A stretch of DNA of 64,000 nucleotides from Bacteroidota bacterium (GTDB lineage: Bacteria > Bacteroidota > Bacteroidia > Bacteroidales > UBA12481), in assembly GCA_018669475.1 (NCBI GenBank), contig JABHCC010000032.1, positions 256,058-320,057 of the forward strand, read 5' to 3'. A program made the translations under genes and the position numbers. The notes under the pieces are model-generated. The model was not told the origin of the DNA and did no database searches. It saw only the letters and a program-made list of their open reading frames with translations. This document shows positions 52,294 through 61,953 of this stretch, one piece after another; positions within the stretch are counted from its first letter, which is position 1, and each line of letters opens with the position of its first letter.

Positions 52294-52578
52294 ATGACGA
52301 AAGCAGACATCGTAAACGAAATTTCAAAAAATACAGGGATTGAGAAAGTAACAGTACAAAAAACTGTAGAAGCTTTCATGGGAACAATTAAAAACAGCTT
52401 AACCACTGGTAAAAACGTTTATCTAAGGGGTTTTGGAAGTTTCATCGTCAAGAAAAGAGCCGAGAAAACTGCTAGGAATATCTCTAGGAATACTACTATT
52501 ATAATTCCTGAACATTTTATTCCTGCATTCAAACCTGCGAAAACTTTTGTAAATAAAGTTAAGAACAACGTCAAGTAA
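52294..52578 (+). CDS. HU/IHF-family DNA-binding protein
   Basis: 94-residue nucleoid protein of the HU family. The N-terminal helices (MTKADIVNEISKNTGIEKVT), the GKNVYLRGFGSFIVKKRAEK block and the arm with RNISRNTTIIIPEHFIPAFKP, where the conserved proline sits, are all present. It bends and compacts DNA as a dimer. It lies upstream of the tiny basic protein and RNase E/G genes, as in many Bacteroidota. Confidence 0.95.
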   Translation: MTKADIVNEISKNTGIEKVTVQKTVEAFMGTIKNSLTTGKNVYLRGFGSFIVKKRAEKTARNISRNTTIIIPEHFIPAFKPAKTFVNKVKNNVK

Positions 52579-52614
52579 TTCTTGACCACTGATTATTGAA
52601 AAAATAATTGAATT

Positions 52615-52707
52615 ATGCCAAGCGGTAAAAAAAGAAAAAGACATAAGATGTCTACGCATAAACGTAAAAAACGTTTGCGTAAGAACAGGCATAAGAAGAA
52701 GAAATAA
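52615..52707 (+). CDS. 30-residue basic AURKAIP1/COX24-type ribosomal protein
   Basis: A very short, very basic protein (start MPSGKKRKRHKMSTHKRKKR, end KKKK), 20 of 30 residues Lys, Arg or His. It matches the COX24/AURKAIP1 (mitochondrial mS38-like) pattern and is regularly found between HU and RNase E/G in Bacteroidota. Probably a small ribosomal-subunit protein. It is easily missed because of its length; the ATG is 37 bp after the HU stop. Confidence 0.85.
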   Translation: MPSGKKRKRHKMSTHKRKKRLRKNRHKKKK

Positions 52708-52736
52708 TTTCTCTGAATCACTTATGTTAATGTTTT

Positions 52737-52776
52737 GTATAAACCTAAAGAGACTTAGTTCTTTTTAGGTTTATAC
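52737..52776 (+). promoter_or_regulatory. long stem-loop before the RNase E/G gene
   Basis: Perfect 13-bp arms (52737-52749 and 52764-52776), extended inward by four more pairs including one G-U, loop CTTAGT. No T-run follows. It sits in the mRNA 41 nt before the rng start codon. It could terminate or process the HU transcript or regulate rng. Confidence 0.7.
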
Positions 52777-52816
52777 TATTATATATAGTACTAAAAAGGC
52801 AAATGCGAGGGAAATT

Positions 52817-54367
52817 GTGAGCAAAGAACTTATTATTGATACTGGATCGAAGGAAATTGCCATTGCCCTGCTTGAAGATAAACGCCTTGTCGAACTTAAC
52901 AAAGAAAAATCCAACCTGAAATTTTCGGTTGGTGACATTTATCTGGGTAAGGTTAAGAAGATTATGCCCGGATTAAATGCGGCGTTTATTGAGGTGGGCT
53001 ATGAAAAAGACGCCTTCTTACATTACTTAGACCTGGGCCCTCAGTTCCAGTCCTTAAATAAGTATTTGGGGATGGCACTGAACCGAAAATCCAGAGCCCC
53101 ATCCCTGGATCGCTTCAAGAAAGTGCCGGATATTAATAAACATGGCAAGATCAAAGAACAGCTTAGATCAGGCCAGCAAATCCTGGTGCAAATTGCTAAA
53201 GAGCCAATCTCTTCAAAGGGTCCAAGACTAACCAGTGAAATTTCAATTGCTGGACGTAATCTGGTTTTAATTCCATTTTCTGACAAAGTGTCTGTATCCT
53301 CAAAAATCAATTCTGATGAGGAAAGAAACAGACTGAAAAGACTTATTATAAGCATCAAACCAAAAAACTATGGTGTAATTGTCAGAACCGTTGCCAGAGA
53401 CAGGAAAGTTGCCTTGCTCGATGCTGAATTACGTTCACTTATAGAAAAGTGGGAGAGTGCATTCAAGGAAATTAAGACTCTGACAACTCCAAGCCTGGTT
53501 ATTGGTGAGCTTAATAGAACCTCTGCTATTCTCAGAGACTTGCTTAATGCATCATTTAACAGCATACATGTAAATGATGCTTCTGTATTTCGTGATGTAA
53601 AAGATTATATCGGAACCATTGCCCCTGAGAAGCAGAAAATTGTAAAACAATATAGTGGCCGGGCATCTATCTTTGAGCATTTTGGTGTTGATAAACAAAT
53701 CAAGAGCTTATTTGGTCGCACTGTTTCTTTCAAAAGTGGAGCATATCTGATTATTGAGCATACTGAAGCTTTACATGTTATTGATGTAAACAGCGGAAAC
53801 AGGTCCCAGTCAGTAAACAACCAAGAAACTAACGCCCTGGATGTCAACCTTGCAGCAGCCGATGAAATTGCCCGTCAGCTCAGGTTAAGGGACATGGGTG
53901 GAATAATCGTCGTCGACTTCATTGATATGACAATGGCTCCGAACAGAGCCAAGCTTTTTGACCGAATGAAGGAAGTAATGAGTGGCGACAGGGCAAAACA
54001 TAACATCCTTCCTTTGAGCAAGTTTGGTTTGATGCAAATAACCAGACAAAGAGTGCGGCCAGAAATGGAAATTCAGATAATGGAAACCTGCCCATCCTGT
54101 AATGGCTCTGGAGAGGTCAGTCCAAGTATCCTGATTATTGATCACATTGTCAATCAATATCAATATATTCTCAAGAAATTCGACAAACCCAAACTCGTAT
54201 TACGTACGCACCCCTTTATCTTTGCCTACCTTACCAAAGGATTTCCATCTGTTAAATTGAAGTGGTACCTGAAGTATAAACACAAACTTGCTTTAAAAAA
54301 GGATTCTAACCTGGGATTATTGGATTTTGAGTTTATAGATAATTCTGGTGATAAAATTATTGTTTGA
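52817..54367 (+). CDS. rng: ribonuclease E/G
   Basis: 516-residue endoribonuclease of rRNA maturation and mRNA decay. Start is a GTG at 52817 (MSKELIIDTGSKEIAIALLE). The S1-like domain is at about 35-125 (GDIYLGKVKKIMPGLNAAF), the 5' sensor and RNase H regions follow, catalytic metal aspartates are in HVIDVNSGNR and VVDFIDM, and the zinc-link cysteines in ETCPSCNGSGEV. Length is that of RNase G without the degradosome scaffold tail of E. coli RNase E. The stem-loop at 52737-52776 lies in its leader. Confidence 0.95.
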   Translation: MSKELIIDTGSKEIAIALLEDKRLVELNKEKSNLKFSVGDIYLGKVKKIMPGLNAAFIEVGYEKDAFLHYLDLGPQFQSLNKYLGMALNRKSRAPSLDRFKKVPDINKHGKIKEQLRSGQQILVQIAKEPISSKGPRLTSEISIAGRNLVLIPFSDKVSVSSKINSDEERNRLKRLIISIKPKNYGVIVRTVARDRKVALLDAELRSLIEKWESAFKEIKTLTTPSLVIGELNRTSAILRDLLNASFNSIHVNDASVFRDVKDYIGTIAPEKQKIVKQYSGRASIFEHFGVDKQIKSLFGRTVSFKSGAYLIIEHTEALHVIDVNSGNRSQSVNNQETNALDVNLAAADEIARQLRLRDMGGIIVVDFIDMTMAPNRAKLFDRMKEVMSGDRAKHNILPLSKFGLMQITRQRVRPEMEIQIMETCPSCNGSGEVSPSILIIDHIVNQYQYILKKFDKPKLVLRTHPFIFAYLTKGFPSVKLKWYLKYKHKLALKKDSNLGLLDFEFIDNSGDKIIV

Positions 54368-54454
54368 TTCGTTAACACTTAATAGCATAACTTAACAAAT
54401 TGCGACAATAATTGTCATTTATTTTACGCTTTTAATAGTCAGTAATAAATTATT

Positions 54455-56461
54455 ATGATTAAAAAAATACTGATGCTAGCCATAGTGTTATCTAGCATCC
54501 TATCTCTTCAGGCTCAGATTATGGAGCCAGTCACATGGGACATCGAAGCAAAAAGCATTTCAGAAGGGGAATATGATCTTGTTTTCACGGCCAGTATTGA
54601 AAACGAATGGCACTTATATTCACATGATCTACCTGCCGGAGGCCCTCTGCCCACAGAAATTAGCTTTTTATCAATGGACGGATTTGAATTGATTGGTGAG
54701 TTTATAGAAACACCTGAGCCAACTGAAGAATTTGATCCAATTTTCGAAATGAAAGTTAAATTTCATTCTTTTGAAGCTACATTCACACAGCGAATCAAGA
54801 TATTATCAGCTGATCCAATTACCATCTCTGGTGAACTTTCATACCAATCCTGTAATGATGAAACATGTGTTCCCGGATATGAAGATTTTGAGTTCAGCTT
54901 CAACAATGAGTCCGAAGAAAATGAAGTATTAGCAGTTGATCAGGATTCAAAGCTTAAGCCAGAAAAACAAAAGATTGATCCCAGGTCTCCTGTTGATATC
55001 TCATCTCGCTCATTGTGGGGATTATTTTTTATCGCATTCCTGGCCGGACTGGTCGCCTTGTTAACACCATGTGTCTTCCCTATGATTCCGATGACCGTGT
55101 CATTCTTTATGCACGGAGGCAAAAACAAAAGAAAGTCTTTATTTCAGGCAATATTCTTTGGGCTTTCGATAATTGGAATTTATACAATTATTGGTACTCT
55201 GGTTGCTGTTATATTCGGACCGGGTGTAGCTAATTTCATGAGTACTCATTGGTTCCCAAATGTTTTATTCTTCCTGATCTTTATCTTTTTCGCTGCATGG
55301 TTCTTTGGTATGTTTGAAATCAACCTTCCTAATTGGATGGTTAGTAAATCAGATAAACAAGTTGATAAAGGAGGATTTGGCGGACCTTTCTTCATGGCCT
55401 TTACACTTGTACTTGTATCATTTTCCTGTACAGGTCCTATTGTAGGCACTATTCTCGTTGAATCTGCGGGAGGAGCAATATTAGAGCCAATTATTGGAAT
55501 GTTAGGTTTCTCAGTGGCTTTCGCACTTCCCTTTACCTTATTCGCAATATTCCCTTCATGGCTTAGCAGTATGCCAAAATCCGGAGGATGGTTGAACTCG
55601 GTTAAGGTTATTCTAGGTTTCATTGAATTGGCATTAGGATTGAAATTCCTGAGTATAGCCGACCAAACCTATCATTGGGGAATTCTTGACCGTGAAGTTT
55701 ATCTGGCCATTTGGATTGTGATATTCACTTTGATGGGATTCTATCTCCTGGGTAAAATCAAGTTTAAGCTGGACTCTGAAACAAAATATGTTGGAGTTCC
55801 AAGATTGATGTTGGCCATTGTTACCTTCTCTTTTGTGGTATACATGATTCCGGGCTTACTTGGTGCACCGCTGAAAGGCCTGTCTGGATACCTACCTCCA
55901 ATGACCACTCATGATTTCGATCTTCATCAGGTTATAAGAGATAATTCTGGTTCAGGAGGAATTGCTGAAGCAGAAAACTCTATTTGCGAAAAACCAAAAT
56001 ATTCTGATCGCTTACACCTGCCTCATGGTCTTGAAGGTTACTTCGATTACGAACAGGGATTAGCCTGTGCAAAAAGTCAAAATAAGCCTGTATTTATTGA
56101 CTTCACCGGTCATGGCTGTGTGAATTGTCGACAAATGGAAGATCGCGTATGGGGAGACCCCAGGGTGCTTAAACGCCTACGCGAAAACTATATTATCATC
56201 GCATTATATGTTGATGATAAAAACATCAAGCTTCCTGAAGAAGAATGGGTAGTTTCAAGCTATGACGGCAAGGTGAAGAAAACTCTGGGTAAAAAATATC
56301 AGGATTTCCAGATTACAAGGTTTAATCAGAATTCTCAACCTTTGTACGTACTAATTGATACTGATGGAGAACCTATAATTTCACCACGAGCTTACAACCT
56401 TGATGTTGATGAATTCATTGATTTCCTGGACGAAGGAATTGAAGAATTTTCAAAGAAATAA
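54455..56461 (+). CDS. dsbD: thiol:disulfide interchange protein DsbD
   Basis: 668 residues: signal peptide (MIKKILMLAIVLSSILSLQA), periplasmic DsbD-alpha-like domain (about 22-150) with the cysteine pair in SYQSCNDETCVPG, eight-helix transmembrane domain (about 185-480; LLTPCVFPMIPMTVSFF and VSFSCTGPIVGT hold the membrane cysteines) and a C-terminal thioredoxin-like domain (about 520-665) with HGCVNCRQME. It moves electrons from cytoplasmic thioredoxin to periplasmic proteins, serving cytochrome c maturation and disulfide isomerisation. It lies 87 bp downstream of rng. Confidence 0.94.
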   Translation: MIKKILMLAIVLSSILSLQAQIMEPVTWDIEAKSISEGEYDLVFTASIENEWHLYSHDLPAGGPLPTEISFLSMDGFELIGEFIETPEPTEEFDPIFEMKVKFHSFEATFTQRIKILSADPITISGELSYQSCNDETCVPGYEDFEFSFNNESEENEVLAVDQDSKLKPEKQKIDPRSPVDISSRSLWGLFFIAFLAGLVALLTPCVFPMIPMTVSFFMHGGKNKRKSLFQAIFFGLSIIGIYTIIGTLVAVIFGPGVANFMSTHWFPNVLFFLIFIFFAAWFFGMFEINLPNWMVSKSDKQVDKGGFGGPFFMAFTLVLVSFSCTGPIVGTILVESAGGAILEPIIGMLGFSVAFALPFTLFAIFPSWLSSMPKSGGWLNSVKVILGFIELALGLKFLSIADQTYHWGILDREVYLAIWIVIFTLMGFYLLGKIKFKLDSETKYVGVPRLMLAIVTFSFVVYMIPGLLGAPLKGLSGYLPPMTTHDFDLHQVIRDNSGSGGIAEAENSICEKPKYSDRLHLPHGLEGYFDYEQGLACAKSQNKPVFIDFTGHGCVNCRQMEDRVWGDPRVLKRLRENYIIIALYVDDKNIKLPEEEWVVSSYDGKVKKTLGKKYQDFQITRFNQNSQPLYVLIDTDGEPIISPRAYNLDVDEFIDFLDEGIEEFSKK

Positions 56462-56481
56462 TTGAAAGATAATATTTTGTG

Positions 56482-56509
56482 AAGGCTGGTCATTGATCAG
56501 CCTTTTTTT
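56482..56509 (+). terminator. intrinsic terminator after dsbD
   Basis: Stem with arms about 56484-56491 and 56495-56502 (one G-U pair), a 3-nt loop and a run of seven T, 21 bp past the dsbD stop. Convergent with the UbiD gene, whose stop lies at its end. Confidence 0.8.
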
Positions 56510-58406
56510 ATTCATCTGCAACCGCTCCGGATCCATTCATCATGCTTATATACCTGTTAGAAGGACTTGTCATGAAATCTCCAATTTGATATTGTGGCCA
56601 GTTCTCATCCACCATCTTTATGGTATCCAAATCCATAACGACCGGATTGGGCCAATCCCTTGAAAAACCATCGATTAGTTTGGTCTTCCGACTGGCGTCC
56701 AGGAATAATATCCCCTGCTCTTCAATGTCAAAAGCATGCATAACCTGGCAATCACGAGAAGGATCCACATGACTTCCGGCAATCCAGGCCACTTCATACC
56801 AACTTTTATCTGGTAAATCCGCATCAGTAAAGATCCAGAACCTTATTCTACTCAGGTGTTTTGAATGAGCAATTTCTTTTGCCAGATATTTTACCTGATC
56901 AGGATCAGTTTTATCAAAGCTTAAGGCAGCCAATGAAATCCCTGCTTCCAGTAAATCCACCTGTATTTGCTTAATGCATGGATTAGCACTTCTGAGCATC
57001 TGGATTTCATCAGTAAGAATATCCGGATCAGGTTCAATCATTATTGCTTTCTGTCCGGTAGCGTCAATACCAAGTTTTCCTCCGTATGCCAGTTTTTCTG
57101 AGGCATGATCAAGAATATCAAGCGGCCCGGATAAGAATATCAGGTCATGTAGTGGATTAACTCTATCTGAAACGACTTTTGCTAATTCAGAATAATTCCT
57201 CAGGTCTTTTAGACGGTCAAACACAAATCCAAACTTCGTAAACATCATTTGTCCGGCTCCCCATACTGTATTTAAAGCTTTTCGTCCTTGTCCCGGATAG
57301 TCAATTTCAACGCTAAAAAATCCGATGTTATGAGCGACTCCTGGCTCTGGCAGGTGCAGGCTTTGCAACTCCGGGATCATTGATAAGCGTATAGGATCCA
57401 TAAACATTTCTTCCGTAGCCTTTGCAAACCAGGCATCTTCTTGCGGTGGTATCCCAACAATAGTTGTAGGATAAGTTGCATTTTTACGATGAGTTATTGC
57501 TGTGACATGAAATACAGGGTACTGATCAGCTAAACTGTAATAACCGGTATGGTCGCCAAATGGACCTTCCAGGGTGAGTTCTTCATTCGGATCCACGTAT
57601 CCTTCGAGAATTATATCAGCATCGGCAGGAACCCAGATATCCTGGGTCAGGCATTTAACCAATTCAACAGACTTCCTCCTTAAAAATCCAGCCAGCATAT
57701 ATTCATCAATGCCATCTGGCAAGGGAGCAGTTGCAGAATAAGCATATACCGGGTCTCCACCAAGGGCTACAGCTACAGGCATGATTGCACCCTTCTTCTT
57801 ATACTCCCTGTAATGCCTAGCCCCTGTTTTATGCATATGCCAATGCATACCTGTAGTATTTTTGCTAAGAACTTGCAGGCGATACATCCCAACATTTCGT
57901 ATCCCGGTCTGAGGATCAGTTGTGTGGACCATAGGAAGAGTTATAAAGGGTCCTCCATCAGCAGGCCAGCATGTCAAGACAGGAAGTTTCGATAAATCAG
58001 CTTGCTCCATTAGCACTTCCTGACAAATTCCCCTTCCCTTTTTTTTCTTTGGCATCCAGGAAGCAATCTTTTTAAGCTGAGGAATTTTCATTATCTGGCT
58101 TATAAAGCCGGAAGAAGGACCAGTCATCGATTGAAAAAGCTTAAATATCTCAGCACTGATTTGTTCAGCTTGCTGGTTTTTAAAAACAATTTCCATCCTC
58201 TTTTGAGAACCATAAGCATTAATCAATACTGGAAATGTTGTACCAGTATTATTAAACAAAAGGGCTTCACCCCCATTTTCTCTTTTAGAGATTCTATCTG
58301 CTATTTCAGTAATTTCCAGATTCGGACTAACAGGTTTATCAATTACCCTGAGCTCTCCCGCTTTTATAAGCTTATTAATAAACAACTTAGACCCACTTCC
58401 TTTCAT
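56508..58406 (-). CDS. UbiD-family decarboxylase
   Basis: 632-residue enzyme of the prenylated-FMN-dependent UbiD family, probably cytoplasmic and acting in quinone (menaquinone) synthesis. GMHWHMHKTGARHYREYKK and IMPVAVALGGDPVYAYSATAPLP are the central substrate and cofactor blocks, PVEF-like EGPFGDHTGYYSLADQYPV the acidic catalytic site, and ITHRKNATYPTTIVGIPPQE the next. The length is longer than E. coli UbiD but usual for Bacteroidota. A partner flavin prenyltransferase (UbiX) is not in the window. Menaquinone as the product is inferred. Confidence 0.88.
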   Translation of the reverse strand: MKGSGSKLFINKLIKAGELRVIDKPVSPNLEITEIADRISKRENGGEALLFNNTGTTFPVLINAYGSQKRMEIVFKNQQAEQISAEIFKLFQSMTGPSSGFISQIMKIPQLKKIASWMPKKKKGRGICQEVLMEQADLSKLPVLTCWPADGGPFITLPMVHTTDPQTGIRNVGMYRLQVLSKNTTGMHWHMHKTGARHYREYKKKGAIMPVAVALGGDPVYAYSATAPLPDGIDEYMLAGFLRRKSVELVKCLTQDIWVPADADIILEGYVDPNEELTLEGPFGDHTGYYSLADQYPVFHVTAITHRKNATYPTTIVGIPPQEDAWFAKATEEMFMDPIRLSMIPELQSLHLPEPGVAHNIGFFSVEIDYPGQGRKALNTVWGAGQMMFTKFGFVFDRLKDLRNYSELAKVVSDRVNPLHDLIFLSGPLDILDHASEKLAYGGKLGIDATGQKAIMIEPDPDILTDEIQMLRSANPCIKQIQVDLLEAGISLAALSFDKTDPDQVKYLAKEIAHSKHLSRIRFWIFTDADLPDKSWYEVAWIAGSHVDPSRDCQVMHAFDIEEQGILFLDASRKTKLIDGFSRDWPNPVVMDLDTIKMVDENWPQYQIGDFMTSPSNRYISMMNGSGAVADE

Positions 58407-58430
58407 GCTATTACTTTTCAGGCAAGATAC

Positions 58431-58464
58431 AAAAAACCCGGATCAGAAAATTCCAATCCGGGTT
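58431..58464 (-). terminator. intrinsic terminator of the ribosomal operon after rplQ
   Basis: Arms AACCCGGAT (58435-58443) and ATCCGGGTT (58456-58464), a 12-nt loop, then T-run on the minus strand (58431-58436), 23 bp past the rplQ stop. It ends the alpha operon before the UbiD gene. Confidence 0.88.
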
Positions 58465-58487
58465 GAATTAAAGTCTAAATTGACTAC

Positions 58488-59123
58488 TTATTCCTTAGTA
58501 TCGTCTTCCTTGGTGTCTTCTTTTTCCTTCTCCGGTACATCATCCTCATCAGCAGTAACTTCATCAACTACTTCAACAACAGCCTCATCAGCAATCTCAT
58601 CAGCAATCTCATCACCTGAAGTATCTTCAACTGCATCCTCTACTGCAACTTCAGTTACAACTTCAGCTGCAGGTAAAGCATCATCAACAGGCTTCTTACT
58701 TCCTCCACGACGTGAACGACGGGTTGTTTTAGTTTGTGTTTCCTTCTCCGTACCGAGCATATTCTCATTGTAATCAACCAGCTCAATTATACACATCTCC
58801 GCATTATCACCCAAACGTGTACCTGTTTTCAGTATTCTGGTATATCCACCAGGTCTTTCAGCAATCTTACCAGATATCTCTCTGAAAAGCTCGCTTACTG
58901 CATCTTTATTCTGCAAATAACTAAAAACAACCCTTCTTGAGTGGGTGGAGTCATCTTTGGCTTTAGTGATTAATGGCTCAACAAAACCTCTTAAAGCTTT
59001 AGCTTTTGGTACAGTTGTCTTAATCCTTTTATGCATAATCAATGACACAGCCAAGTTGGCCAGCATGGCCTCGCGGTGCTCTTTTTTACGACCTAAATGG
59101 TTGAATTTCTTTCCGTGTCTCAT
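58488..59123 (-). CDS. rplQ: 50S ribosomal protein L17 with acidic tail
   Basis: 211 residues. The L17 domain covers about 1-125 ([60 protein letters not shown]). The remaining ~85 residues begin with a basic patch ([14 protein letters not shown]) and become strongly acidic and repetitive ([33 protein letters not shown]). A 12-bp direct repeat encodes part of the EIAD duplication. Tails of this kind are known in Bacteroidota L17. Last gene of the operon. Confidence 0.95.
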   Translation of the reverse strand: MRHGKKFNHLGRKKEHREAMLANLAVSLIMHKRIKTTVPKAKALRGFVEPLITKAKDDSTHSRRVVFSYLQNKDAVSELFREISGKIAERPGGYTRILKTGTRLGDNAEMCIIELVDYNENMLGTEKETQTKTTRRSRRGGSKKPVDDALPAAEVVTEVAVEDAVEDTSGDEIADEIADEAVVEVVDEVTADEDDVPEKEKEDTKEDDTKE

Positions 59124-59128
59124 TATCC

Positions 59129-60121
59129 TTATTCCTTGTCTAATTTATACTTGACTATATCCATACCAAAATTCAGACTCATCGCTTTCAATAAATCCTC
59201 CAACTCCGTTAGAGATTTCTTTCCAAAGTTTCTAAATTTCAGCAGATCGTTTTTATTGTAGGATACCAGATCTCCAAGAGTGTCCACGTCAGCGGCTTTT
59301 AAACAATTCAAAGCACGAACAGACAGATCCAGATCAACCAGTTTAGTCTTTAACAGCTGTCTCATATGCAGAACTTCCTCATCGAATTCCTCGTTCTCCA
59401 TTTTTTCATCACTATCCAGAGTCATTTTATCATCTGAGAACAACATGAAATGCTGAATCAGAATCTTTGCAGCCTCCTTCATGGCATCTTTCGGATGGAT
59501 TGAACCATCAGTAGTGATCTCAATTAAAAGTTTCTCGTAGTCAGTCTTCTGCTCAACTCGATAGTTTTCAATCTCGTAACGCACATTTTTAATTGGTGTA
59601 AATACAGAATCAACTGCTACCAATCCGATTTCTGCATCAGCAGGTTTGTTCTCTTCCGATGCAACATACCCACGTCCCTTATTAATTGTGAGAGTCATTT
59701 GAAGTTTCACAGAACTCTCGAGACTGCAGATTAGCAAATCAGGGTTTAAAACTTCGAATCCAGTAAGAAAGTTACCGATATCACCAGCTTTTACAACTTC
59801 TTGTCCGGTTAATGTAACGGTAACTTTTTCGTCTTCAACACCTTCGATTTGTTGTTTGAATCTAACCTGTTTAAGATTTAGAACAATCTCGGTTACATCC
59901 TCAATAACTCCTTTAACAGAAGAAAATTCGTGATCTACTCCTTCAATGTTAATAGTAGTGATCGCAAATCCTTCCAGTGAGCTTAGTAGTATTCTCCTTA
60001 GAGCATTGCCGATAGTAATTCCGTATCCGGGTTCAAGAGGTCGGAACTCGAATCTCCCGTACATATTATCGGATTCGAGCATAATGACTCTGTCAGGTTT
60101 TTGAATAGCAAGAATAGCCAT
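59129..60121 (-). CDS. rpoA: RNA polymerase alpha subunit
   Basis: 330 residues: N-terminal dimerisation and assembly domain ([37 protein letters not shown]) and C-terminal domain for DNA and activator contact (about 255-320; [38 protein letters not shown]). Length is normal. It sits between rpsD and rplQ with gaps of 21 and 5 bp, as in the standard alpha operon. Confidence 0.98.
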   Translation of the reverse strand: MAILAIQKPDRVIMLESDNMYGRFEFRPLEPGYGITIGNALRRILLSSLEGFAITTINIEGVDHEFSSVKGVIEDVTEIVLNLKQVRFKQQIEGVEDEKVTVTLTGQEVVKAGDIGNFLTGFEVLNPDLLICSLESSVKLQMTLTINKGRGYVASEENKPADAEIGLVAVDSVFTPIKNVRYEIENYRVEQKTDYEKLLIEITTDGSIHPKDAMKEAAKILIQHFMLFSDDKMTLDSDEKMENEEFDEEVLHMRQLLKTKLVDLDLSVRALNCLKAADVDTLGDLVSYNKNDLLKFRNFGKKSLTELEDLLKAMSLNFGMDIVKYKLDKE

Positions 60122-60142
60122 AATAGATCAGGATTTATCAGA

Positions 60143-60754
60143 TTACTTAGAATACAATTCAACGATCAACTGCTCCTTGATATTTTCAGGTATCTCAGAT
60201 CGCTCAGGTAGGTTAAGAAATTTTCCACCTAACTGGGCCTGATCCCACTCTAACCAAGGGTAGCTGGATGCTTTGGACGATGAAGCCAGTGAATCCAGGA
60301 TTGCTTCCATGGATTTTGACTTTTCACGTACACCAACAACATCACCACTACGAACAGAATATGAAGCAATATTAACGACTTCACCATTAACAATTATATG
60401 GCGATGCGAAACCAGTTGCCTCGCACCAGCTCTTGTTGGTGCAATTCCTAAACGATACACAACGTTATCTAAACGAGATTCCAATAATTGTAAAAGAACC
60501 TCACCGGTAACGCCTTTTGTTCCTTGTGCTTTCTTAAAAAGATTAGAAAATTGCTTCTCCAATACTCCGTAAGTATACTTTGCCTTTTGCTTTTCTTTGA
60601 GCTGAATTCCGTATTCAGAAAGTTTTCTTCTTCTACGGTTATTTCCATGGAAACCAGGGGGATAATTCTTACGCTCAAAGCTTTTATCCGGACCATAAAT
60701 CGGTTCGCCAAATTTTCTAGCAATTTTGGTTTTGGGTCCAATATATCTAGCCAT
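60143..60754 (-). CDS. rpsD: 30S ribosomal protein S4
   Basis: 203-residue primary 16S rRNA binder. [40 protein letters not shown] and the S4 domain [20 protein letters not shown] and [18 protein letters not shown] are standard. No zinc cysteines at the N-terminus, so the C-minus form. Operon member between rpsK and rpoA; known to be an autoregulator of the alpha operon in E. coli, untested here. Confidence 0.98.
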   Translation of the reverse strand: MARYIGPKTKIARKFGEPIYGPDKSFERKNYPPGFHGNNRRRRKLSEYGIQLKEKQKAKYTYGVLEKQFSNLFKKAQGTKGVTGEVLLQLLESRLDNVVYRLGIAPTRAGARQLVSHRHIIVNGEVVNIASYSVRSGDVVGVREKSKSMEAILDSLASSSKASSYPWLEWDQAQLGGKFLNLPERSEIPENIKEQLIVELYSK

Positions 60755-60786
60755 CGACTTCTAATTTTTCAGTTTATTCCTATTCA

Positions 60787-61179
60787 TTACACTCTTCTTC
60801 TCTTCGGAGGACGACATCCATTATGCGGTAATGGAGTGACATCCATTATCTCAATAACTTCAATCCCATTATTGTGAATAGTCCGTATGGCTGATTCACG
60901 TCCATTTCCAGGTCCTTTTACAAAAACCTTTACTTTTCTCAAACCCAGATCATAAGCTACTTTTGAACAATCCTGAGCAGCAATCTGAGCAGCATAAGGG
61001 GTATTTTTCTTTGAGCCACGAAAACCCATCTTTCCACTGGATGACCAGGAAATTACCTGACCAGCATTATTGGTTAATGTAACAATAATGTTATTGAAAG
61101 AAGAATGAATGTGCGCTTGTCCCATCGGTTCGACCTGGACAACTCTTTTCTTAGCTGACTTTCCTTTTTTCTTCGCCAT
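60787..61179 (-). CDS. rpsK: 30S ribosomal protein S11
   Basis: 130 residues. [56 protein letters not shown] and the C-terminal [15 protein letters not shown] are diagnostic. It forms the platform of the small subunit. Eight bases separate it from rpsM. Confidence 0.98.
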   Translation of the reverse strand: MAKKKGKSAKKRVVQVEPMGQAHIHSSFNNIIVTLTNNAGQVISWSSSGKMGFRGSKKNTPYAAQIAAQDCSKVAYDLGLRKVKVFVKGPGNGRESAIRTIHNNGIEVIEIMDVTPLPHNGCRPPKRRRV

Positions 61180-61187
61180 TTTTACGA

Positions 61188-61565
61188 TTATTTAGTCGCT
61201 TTCTTCTTGTTTGCAACAGTTTTTCTTTTTCCCTTACGGGTACGGGCATTGTTTTTGGTACTTTGTCCCCGTACTGGTAATCCAATTCTGTGGCGGATGC
61301 CCCGGTAACTTCCAATGTCCTGTAAGCGCTTGATATTCATCTGTACCTCAGAGCGTAATTCACCTTCAATCTTAAAATTGTCGTTTATTACATTTCTGAT
61401 AGCCGCACTCTGGTCATCAGTCCAATCCTGGACTTTTATGTTCCGATCGACACCTGCTTCATCTAAAATCTTTTGCGCTGAACTTGCTCCGATACCATAA
61501 ACATAAGTAAGACCTATTTCGCCTCTTTTATTATTAGGTATGTCAACACCAACTATACGTGCCAT
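61188..61565 (-). CDS. rpsM: 30S ribosomal protein S13
   Basis: 125 residues. [37 protein letters not shown] and [20 protein letters not shown] identify S13, which contacts the P-site tRNA and bridges to L5. Normal length with a lysine-rich end. Follows rpmJ by 30 bp in the operon. Confidence 0.98.
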   Translation of the reverse strand: MARIVGVDIPNNKRGEIGLTYVYGIGASSAQKILDEAGVDRNIKVQDWTDDQSAAIRNVINDNFKIEGELRSEVQMNIKRLQDIGSYRGIRHRIGLPVRGQSTKNNARTRKGKRKTVANKKKATK

Positions 61566-61595
61566 ATTATACTTTTTGTTAGTTACGTGTTAATA

Positions 61596-61712
61596 CTATC
61601 CCTGTCTTTGTTTGAACTTGGGATTCTTTTTATTGATCACATACAAACGTCCCTTACGACGTACAATTTTGCAATCTGAGCTGCGCTTCTTTACAGATGC
61701 TCGTACCTTCAT
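61596..61712 (-). CDS. rpmJ: 50S ribosomal protein L36
   Basis: 38-residue protein, [20 protein letters not shown] at the N-terminus and ending NPKFKQRQG. It keeps only one cysteine (Cys14), and where zinc-binding L36 has CxxC...C...H the rest is [10 protein letters not shown]. This is the zinc-free (C-minus) form. Located between infA and rpmS-free rpsM as expected; short enough to be missed. Confidence 0.95.
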   Translation of the reverse strand: MKVRASVKKRSSDCKIVRRKGRLYVINKKNPKFKQRQG

Positions 61713-61723
61713 TGTTTTATTCT

Positions 61724-61945
61724 TTAATTTTTATATCTAAACGTAATTCTGCCCTTTGTTAAATCATAAGGAGACATATCTATTTTAACTTTGTCTCCAG
61801 GCAAAATTTTAATGTAATGCATTCTCATTTTTCCGGAAATGTGTGCTGTGATCACATGTCCGTTCTCCAGTTCCACCCGAAACATAGCATTTGACAAAGC
61901 TTCGACAATGGTACCGTCCTGTTCTATTGAAGGTTGTTTGGCCAT
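61724..61945 (-). CDS. infA: translation initiation factor IF-1
   Basis: 73-residue OB-fold factor that binds the ribosomal A site during initiation. [39 protein letters not shown] and [14 protein letters not shown] are the family blocks. It follows map by 8 bp and precedes rpmJ by 11 bp. Confidence 0.97.
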   Translation of the reverse strand: MAKQPSIEQDGTIVEALSNAMFRVELENGHVITAHISGKMRMHYIKILPGDKVKIDMSPYDLTKGRITFRYKN

Positions 61946-61953
61946 AAATTATT

